Below, piece by piece: positions 6,700-10,378 of a stretch of 10,378 bases of DNA; position 1 is the stretch's first letter, and each line of letters opens with the position of its first letter. The notes under the pieces are model-generated. The model ran no database searches and had not been told where the DNA came from. It saw only the letters and a program-made list of their open reading frames with translations. The position numbers were made by a program, and so were the translations under genes. Source of the DNA: an uncultured Emergencia sp. (GTDB lineage Bacteria; Bacillota; Clostridia; Peptostreptococcales; Anaerovoracaceae); the NCBI GenBank assembly GCA_937997955.1, contig CALLDR010000069.1:1-10378 (forward strand), written 5' to 3'.

Positions 6700-7762
6700 C
6701 GACTTCTATAGCCTCCTCTTCCTTGGACTGCGGCTTGTGCATGATCTGTATGTTCTCCGGGATCACGTCCAGGCTCACCTTTGTTCCCACCGGATAGCTG
6801 GTGGTGTTCTGGGCCAGCCACGTGAAACCGCCGGCCTCGATCTCCATCTCGTAGTGAACGCCGATGAAGACGTTGTGGGTCACCTGGCCGTCCAGTCTTC
6901 CCTCTCCCGGCTTTCCGATGATCAGATCCTCCGGCCGGATAACCACGTCCACCGGCTTGTTCCTGCCGAAGCCGTCGTCGATGCACGGGAACACGGTGCC
7001 GCAGAGCCTGACTACGAAATCCTCCACCATGATGCCGTCGATGATGTTGCTGTCCCCGATAAAGTCAGCAACAAAGGCGTTTTCCGGCTCGTTGTAGATC
7101 TCCTCCGGCGTCCCCATCTGCTGGATATAGCCGCCGTTCATGACCACGACCTTGTCGCTCATGGTCAAAGCCTCCTCCTGGTCGTGGGTAACGTAAAGGA
7201 AGGTGATGCCCAGTTCGTTTTTCAGGCGGATCAGCTCGTACTGCATATCCTGGCGCAGCTTCAGATCCAGCGCCCCCAGCGGTTCGTCCAAAAGCAGCAC
7301 CTTGGGCTCGTTGACGATGGCCCTGGCCATGGCGATACGCTGCTGCTGGCCGCCGGACAGCTGGTCGATCTTCCGCTTCTCATAGCCGTCCAGGTTGACC
7401 AGCTTCAGCACGTACTTCACCTTGTCGCGAATGTATTCCTCACTCTTTCCGCTGATCTTCAGACCAAAGGCGATGTTTTGCTGCACGTTCATATGCGGAA
7501 ACAGGGCATACTTCTGAAAAACCGTATTGATGTGTCTCTGGTTAGGCGGTACACTGGTAATGTCCTTGCCCTCAAAAAATACCTGCCCGTTGTCAGGCTT
7601 CTCAAAACCTCCGACGATGCGGAGGGTCGTGGTCTTACCGCAGCCGGAGGGTCCCAACAGCGTGATGAATTCGTTCTGATTCACCGTCAAATTAAAATCG
7701 TCCAATACCAATGTGTCCTCAAAGGACTTTGAAATGTGTCTGAGTTCAATGAGTGATGCCAT
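6692..7762 (-). CDS. potA: polyamine-type ABC transporter ATP-binding protein PotA
   Basis: A 356-residue cytoplasmic ATPase that energises the transporter. All nucleotide-binding motifs are intact: Walker A GPSGCGKTT at 37-45, Q-loop Q83, signature LSGGQQQR at 135-142, Walker B VLLLDE at 155-160, the D-loop GALD following it, and switch histidine H193. The C-terminal third (about 235-350) is the TOBE-type regulatory region seen in PotA and related importers, with VDVVIRPEDL as a recognisable stretch. The start is supported by an AGGAAAGGAA purine tract just upstream. It follows the HTH-cupin regulator by 31 bp with no terminator, so the two are probably co-transcribed from the promoter at 8448-8475. 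Assignment to polyamine transport rather than another cation-type importer comes from the linked PotB and PotC-PotD. Confidence 0.95.
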   Translation of the reverse strand: MASLIELRHISKSFEDTLVLDDFNLTVNQNEFITLLGPSGCGKTTTLRIVGGFEKPDNGQVFFEGKDITSVPPNQRHINTVFQKYALFPHMNVQQNIAFGLKISGKSEEYIRDKVKYVLKLVNLDGYEKRKIDQLSGGQQQRIAMARAIVNEPKVLLLDEPLGALDLKLRQDMQYELIRLKNELGITFLYVTHDQEEALTMSDKVVVMNGGYIQQMGTPEEIYNEPENAFVADFIGDSNIIDGIMVEDFVVRLCGTVFPCIDDGFGRNKPVDVVIRPEDLIIGKPGEGRLDGQVTHNVFIGVHYEMEIEAGGFTWLAQNTTSYPVGTKVSLDVIPENIQIMHKPQSKEEEAIEVDV

Positions 7763-7793
7763 TTCCTTTCCTTTCCCGTTACGTTTATTTTTG

Positions 7794-8327
7794 CTAGAAG
7801 CTCGGAGGCGTGCTGACCCAGATCAGCCGCGCCCCTCTTCTGGATGAAATATAGTGTTTCTTCTCTGGTCTGTAATAAAAGGATTCTCCGGCCTTGGCCG
7901 CGTAGGTCTGCTTACCCAGGTGTATGGTGATCTCGCCCTTCAGCACATAGCCGAATTCCTCCCCTTCATGAGGATTGTCGGGATAGGTTTCGCCGCCCGG
8001 CCGCAGGGTCACCCGAATGGGCTCCATCATGTTCTTCTGCGCGTTGGGAATGATCCATTCGATGCTGCTGGCCAGTTCCCCATCTTCCTTCTCGAAATAA
8101 TCATCACTGCCGAACACCACCTGTTCTTCGCTTTCACCCGCGAAGAACTCGGCCACCGATATGCCCAGACACTGGAGAATATCGGCCAGGGTCGCGATGG
8201 ACGGCGACGTCAGGTCTCTCTCCAGCTGGGAGATGAAGCCCTTCGACAGCTCCGCCCTGTCCGCCAGTTCCTCCTGCGTCAAACCCTTGGCGATCCGCAG
8301 TTCTTTGATTTTCGAGCCAATTTCCAT
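7794..8327 (-). CDS. PuuR-like HTH-cupin transcriptional regulator
   Basis: A 177-residue DNA-binding protein: an XRE-type helix-turn-helix at about 5-58 (LTQEELADRAELSKGFISQL), then a small cupin domain at about 104-172 with PHEGEEFGYVLKGEI, resembling E. coli PuuR, which senses putrescine. I placed the start at the ATG at 8327, because AGAGGTGA sits six bases upstream. An in-frame GTG at 8336 lies inside that ribosome binding site and is less likely. It is the first gene of the pot operon, and three alternating 6-bp half-sites just downstream of the operon promoter are its probable operator. Autorepression relieved by a polyamine or related ligand is the inferred control. The cupin retains histidines (H120, H158), but whether it binds metal or ligand cannot be read from sequence. 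Confidence 0.92.
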   Translation of the reverse strand: MEIGSKIKELRIAKGLTQEELADRAELSKGFISQLERDLTSPSIATLADILQCLGISVAEFFAGESEEQVVFGSDDYFEKEDGELASSIEWIIPNAQKNMMEPIRVTLRPGGETYPDNPHEGEEFGYVLKGEITIHLGKQTYAAKAGESFYYRPEKKHYISSRRGARLIWVSTPPSF

Positions 8328-8403
8328 GTCTTTCACCTCTGATTCTTCTGCTTGTACATCCTCTTATATTTCTTCTGTGTCCTCGTCCAAAATCGCAAAG
8401 ATT

Positions 8404-8436
8404 CTAAACCCTGAGTTTAGTATTTCTAAACTCAGG
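8404..8436. promoter_or_regulatory. operator-like triple half-site of the pot operon
   Basis: Three 6-bp half-sites alternate in orientation at exact 11-bp steps: CTAAAC at 8404, GTTTAG at 8415 and CTAAAC at 8426. The outer pair of the 8410-8436 segment extends to a perfect 11-bp inverted repeat with a 5-bp spacer (TATTT). The array starts a few bases downstream of the predicted transcription start, where a bound repressor would block RNA polymerase. The HTH-cupin protein encoded next is the likely binder. The long repeat could also form a 5' hairpin in the mRNA. Confidence 0.65.
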
Positions 8437-8447
8437 CTGCAAGACTA

Positions 8448-8475
8448 ATTATACGCCTTTTCTATACTGTGTCAA
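8448..8475 (-). promoter_or_regulatory. sigma-A promoter of the pot operon
   Basis: On the minus strand TTGACA (8475-8470) and TATAAT (8453-8448) both match consensus exactly, with a 16-bp spacer. Transcription should start near 8441, giving a leader of about 114 nt before the regulator ATG. Such a strong promoter fits an operon held off by a repressor. Confidence 0.88.
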
Positions 8476-8496
8476 TAGCAAAACCAAAAAGAGTGC

Positions 8497-8528
8497 AAAA
8501 AAATAGACGATTCGCTAAGCGTCGTCTA
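8497..8528 (-). terminator. intrinsic terminator of the CarD-family gene
   Basis: On the minus strand TAGACGA pairs with TCGTCTA, with an inner CGC/GCG pair around a TTA loop, followed by seven T. Outer GTGC/GCAC arms at 8493-8496 and 8534-8537 can extend the dyad. It lies 34 bp beyond the stop codon of the CarD-family gene and just upstream of the pot promoter, so it insulates the two units. Confidence 0.85.
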
Positions 8529-8561
8529 CTTTTGCACACGAATACCGCATATCGCGTCCGT

Positions 8562-9074
8562 CTATTCTGTGTCCAGTCGTTCCTGAATGTAGCTCTGCAC
8601 ATCTTCCCTTGAAATGTTCAAAGCGGCTGCAAATTCACCAAAGAGCAGATCCTCAGCCCTCTTCATGAATTTCTTATCGATCTGTCCTAAGTGGCGGTTC
8701 TGTTTCATCGCGTCCACCTTCTTCTGGTGAATGGATTTGGTCAATTTCAAAAGGTCAAAGCATCTGTGAGTATCAAGGATCGACTGATAATACTTGGTCA
8801 GCTGCTGCATGCTGCTGTTCTTATAGATCTCCGTATGGATCTGCGGGATGTTGTCGATCAGGTCCTTCGCCTCAGCTTCCGTGATCACCGGACGCATAAA
8901 AACCTTCTCGTTATTCACTGGCGCATAGATCACCCCGCTCTGATACAGCGGCTTCAGCACATAATACAGGTTGTCCTCATCATCTGCCGCGAATTCCGGT
9001 GTGGTAATGTCCGATACCTTGCAGACACCGGTGCTTCCGTACATGATGAGGTCATTGATTTCATACATCTGCAA
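8562..9074 (-). CDS. CarD-family (CarD/CdnL/TRCF-like) transcription factor
   Basis: A cytoplasmic protein of about 170 residues. The N-terminal 60 or so (MYEINDLIMYGSTGVCKV onward, with the YYVLKPLY and IYAPVNN strands) resemble the RNA-polymerase-interacting domain shared by CarD, CdnL and the repair factor Mfd. The rest is a helical region rich in charged residues, as in CarD-type proteins that bind DNA near the promoter. I chose the TTG at 9074, since AGGAG lies eight bases upstream; ATG at 9068 is a close alternative. The longer ATG at 9104 falls on the predicted transcription start and contains the ribosome binding site in its codons, so it is unlikely. It is a single-gene unit with its own promoter and terminator. 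The family call is good; the regulated genes are unknown. Confidence 0.85.
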   Translation of the reverse strand: MQMYEINDLIMYGSTGVCKVSDITTPEFAADDEDNLYYVLKPLYQSGVIYAPVNNEKVFMRPVITEAEAKDLIDNIPQIHTEIYKNSSMQQLTKYYQSILDTHRCFDLLKLTKSIHQKKVDAMKQNRHLGQIDKKFMKRAEDLLFGEFAAALNISREDVQSYIQERLDTE

Positions 9075-9110
9075 ACTCACGTCTCCTTTCCTGACTTTAT
9101 TCATAAAAAT

Positions 9111-9140
9111 ATTATACCACCAACTGGCAATTTAATGTAA
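9111..9140 (-). promoter_or_regulatory. promoter of the CarD-family gene (extended -10)
   Basis: The minus strand has TGGTATAAT, a perfect -10 (9116-9111) with the TGn extension, and a weaker TTACAT -35 (9140-9135) at an 18-bp spacing. The predicted start is about 9104. A-rich and T-rich runs lie upstream, and a 10-bp palindrome TTGTATACAA (9148-9157) sits just above the -35. Confidence 0.72.
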
Positions 9141-9640
9141 GTCTTTTTTGTATACAATCTCAAAAAAAATATCTGAAACAACAAAAAATGATAGGAAATC
9201 ATGGAAAAAATGGGTACGACAGCGGCCTGCCACACCCGATGCCGGGTTTCTCTGTTGAAAACTTCTAAAATCCGGATAAAAATACCCGCGGCTTTCGCTA
9301 AAACAAAAATGCCTTTCCTGTTTTCTGGATAAATATGGCCTAAAAAACGGAACTCCTTCTAAATTCTAGGCCTTCGTCAGAGAAAATGTGCCGCCGCCCA
9401 CACCAAAAGCTTGGGGTTCTTCGCTGCCACGGGCTGAAAATTCCTGATTTTTGCGGCGGAATCTCAGGTTTTGCTGTAATTTAAAAATAAGTATATCAGA
9501 TCAAAGGCATCAAGGCAGTCATGCTCATCGATGGAGTTCCGTTTTTTGCATGGTCTAGAGCAAAAAAACAGTAACGCCCATTTTCAATTCGCGGATAAAT
9601 CCGCGACGGCAGGCAACTGACGGCAGACGGCACGCGGACC
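9141..9640. other. gene-free intergenic region with several inverted repeats
   Basis: About 500 bp with no convincing coding sequence. It holds a palindrome TTGTATACAA (9148-9157), a short ACCCG/CGGGT hairpin near 9226-9240, GGCCTA/TAGGCC (9337-9342 and 9367-9372), CCGCCGC/GCGGCGG (9391-9397 and 9453-9459), and a perfect TCGCGGAT/ATCCGCGA hairpin (9589-9606). Two short frames (9201-9332 plus and 9496-9690 minus) look non-coding. It may be a structured RNA, a dispersed element or decayed sequence; I cannot tell which. Confidence 0.4.
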
Positions 9641-9688
9641 AAAAAAGCAGGCGGCCCGCGTTGAATTCCTCCAACACGGACCGCCCGC
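9641..9688 (-). terminator. strong intrinsic terminator of the repeat protein gene
   Basis: On the minus strand two 17-base arms (9688-9672 and 9663-9647) pair over their full length with three G-U wobbles and an 8-base loop, followed by six T (9646-9641). It starts 16 bp beyond the stop codon of the repeat protein. Confidence 0.92.
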
Positions 9689-9704
9689 AAAGGTTACGAT
9701 TCTT

Positions 9705-10378
9705 TTATTTCGCTTTCACACTCACGGTCTCAGACCACTTGGTGTAAACCTTCTTTCCGTCTACCACACGATATCCGCGTACCTTGTAGTAATACGTGGT
9801 TCCCTTCTTCAGGGACTTGGTATTCTTATAGGTCGTCTTGGCTGTGGTTCCCAGCTTCTTGAAGTTCTTGGTCTTGCTGGTGGAACGGTATACCTGATAG
9901 CCGTCCACCTTGTAGCCTTTGGACTTGGTCCAGGTCACTTTGACGCTGCCCTTGGATGCTGTCGCTTTGGCTTTGACGGTGGTCTTCTTCACGCCGTAGT
10001 CCACAGAGTTTGCCTTCATCAGACGGTTCGCTTTGTTAGACCACTGGGTGTAGTAAGTCTTTCCGTCAATGACCCGATAGCCGCGAACCTTATAGTAGTA
10101 GCGTGTTCCCTTCTTCAGCTTGGCCTTATTGGTGTAGGTCAGCTTCTTGGTGGTCGCGTACTTCTTGTAGCCGGAAGACTTTTTGGTCGATCTGTACAGC
10201 TGATAACCGTCTACCTTGTAGCCCTTGGACTTGGTCCAGGTCAGCTTGATGGAGCGCTTGTTCAGCTTGGATCTCAGCTGTATAGTAGTTCCTTCCACGC
10301 CTGCTTTGATCCGTTCGAGCTTCTCTTCGTCGGTCTCGCCAGCCTGCGCTTTGATGGCCGCGTCGATACTCTCGGATT
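9705..10378 (-). CDS. C-terminal part of a fibronectin-III-like repeat protein (5' end outside the window)
   Basis: The frame is open to the window edge, so this is the last 224 or so residues of a larger protein. The GTG at 10298 is an internal valine, since the frame upstream (reading SESIDAAIKAQAGETDEEKL) continues without a stop. The visible part ends in two repeats of about 90 residues with a 102-residue period. Each contains TWTKSKGYKVDGYQ, an LYRST or VYRST strand, and KKGTxYYYKVRGYRV followed by a tryptophan near the end. This is the pattern of fibronectin-III-like domains in secreted or surface proteins of Clostridia. The composition is very rich in lysine and tyrosine. No anchor motif follows the last repeat, so these domains probably mediate binding or wall association and the active part lies in the missing N-terminal region. 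The function of the whole protein is unknown. Confidence 0.85.
   Translation of the reverse strand, partial: SESIDAAIKAQAGETDEEKLERIKAGVEGTTIQLRSKLNKRSIKLTWTKSKGYKVDGYQLYRSTKKSSGYKKYATTKKLTYTNKAKLKKGTRYYYKVRGYRVIDGKTYYTQWSNKANRLMKANSVDYGVKKTTVKAKATASKGSVKVTWTKSKGYKVDGYQVYRSTSKTKNFKKLGTTAKTTYKNTKSLKKGTTYYYKVRGYRVVDGKKVYTKWSETVSVKAK
9709..10290 (-). repeat. two tandem fibronectin-III-like coding repeats, 306-bp period
   Basis: The block TTGGTCCAGG recurs at 9925 and 10231, and the segment around CGATA(T/G)CCGCG recurs at 9769 and 10075, both exactly 306 bp (102 codons) apart. The copies therefore differ by substitutions without a net length change between these points. Boundaries are approximate. 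Confidence 0.75.

Noticed and set aside
6626..7732. 368-codon open frame on the plus strand opposite potA
   Set aside because: The minus-strand frame carries all ABC ATPase motifs; the plus frame shows no recognisable domain or ribosome binding site.
8315..8351. Mini-frame MYKQKNQR just ahead of the HTH-cupin gene, considered as a leader peptide
   Set aside because: The only purine tract touches its ATG with no spacing, and its stop lies in the regulator's ribosome binding site. There is no attenuator structure after it.
9226..9250. ACCCG-ATGC-CGGGT hairpin followed by T-rich bases on the plus strand, considered as a terminator
   Set aside because: The stem is only 5 bp, the T-run is broken, and no plus-strand gene precedes it.
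9496..9690. 64-codon minus-strand frame in the intergenic region
   Set aside because: It begins inside the terminator of the repeat protein gene, has no good ribosome binding site, and its product matches nothing I recognise.
1..10378. tRNA, rRNA, CRISPR, insertion sequence, phage or toxin-antitoxin genes
   Set aside because: No cloverleaf with a GTTCRA arm, no regular direct repeats with spacers, and no transposase or integrase motif was seen.

Overview
All genes in this window lie on the minus strand, so transcription runs from high to low coordinates. Gene content points to an anaerobic Gram-positive bacterium of the class Clostridia: a permease/binding-protein fusion of the PotC-PotD type, a short CarD-family regulator, a proline racemase family enzyme, strong AGGAGG-type ribosome binding sites, and a secreted protein with lysine/tyrosine-rich fibronectin-III-like repeats. 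The exact family cannot be read from the sequence; Eubacteriales or Anaerovoracaceae-like is a guess.

Layout in transcription order. (1) 9705-10378: 3' part of a repeat-containing, probably cell-surface protein, ending in a strong intrinsic terminator (9641-9688). (2) 9141-9640: about 500 bp without a convincing gene but with several inverted repeats. (3) 8562-9074: CarD-family transcription factor with its own extended -10 promoter and terminator. (4) 4055-8475: polyamine-type ABC transporter operon. It has a consensus sigma-A promoter, three alternating operator-like half-sites just downstream of it, a PuuR-like HTH-cupin regulator, PotA, PotB and a fused PotC-PotD. It ends in a terminator at 3987-4014. 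(5) 30-3988: a three-gene cassette of a GPH-type MFS transporter, a proline racemase family enzyme, and a sigma-54-dependent activator with a PAS-like sensor region.

The cassette in (5) is the most interesting part. Near-perfect -24/-12 (sigma-54) promoters precede both the transporter and the racemase-like gene, and the activator that such promoters need is the last gene of the same cluster. A perfect 9-bp inverted repeat about 105 bp upstream of the second promoter is a candidate activator site. The racemase-like enzyme keeps the first catalytic cysteine (C91) but has glycine (G248) where racemases and epimerases carry the second. This suggests a dehydratase or other reaction on a proline-like or other amino-acid substrate. 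The inferred logic is that a small molecule is sensed by the activator, RNA polymerase-sigma-54 turns on the importer and enzyme, and the activator is probably co-transcribed with the enzyme (positive feedback). The substrate is not identifiable from sequence.

The first 4 kb looks more AT-rich by eye than the pot operon, with the change near 4015; I did not compute it. I see no tRNA, rRNA, CRISPR, insertion sequence or phage genes.
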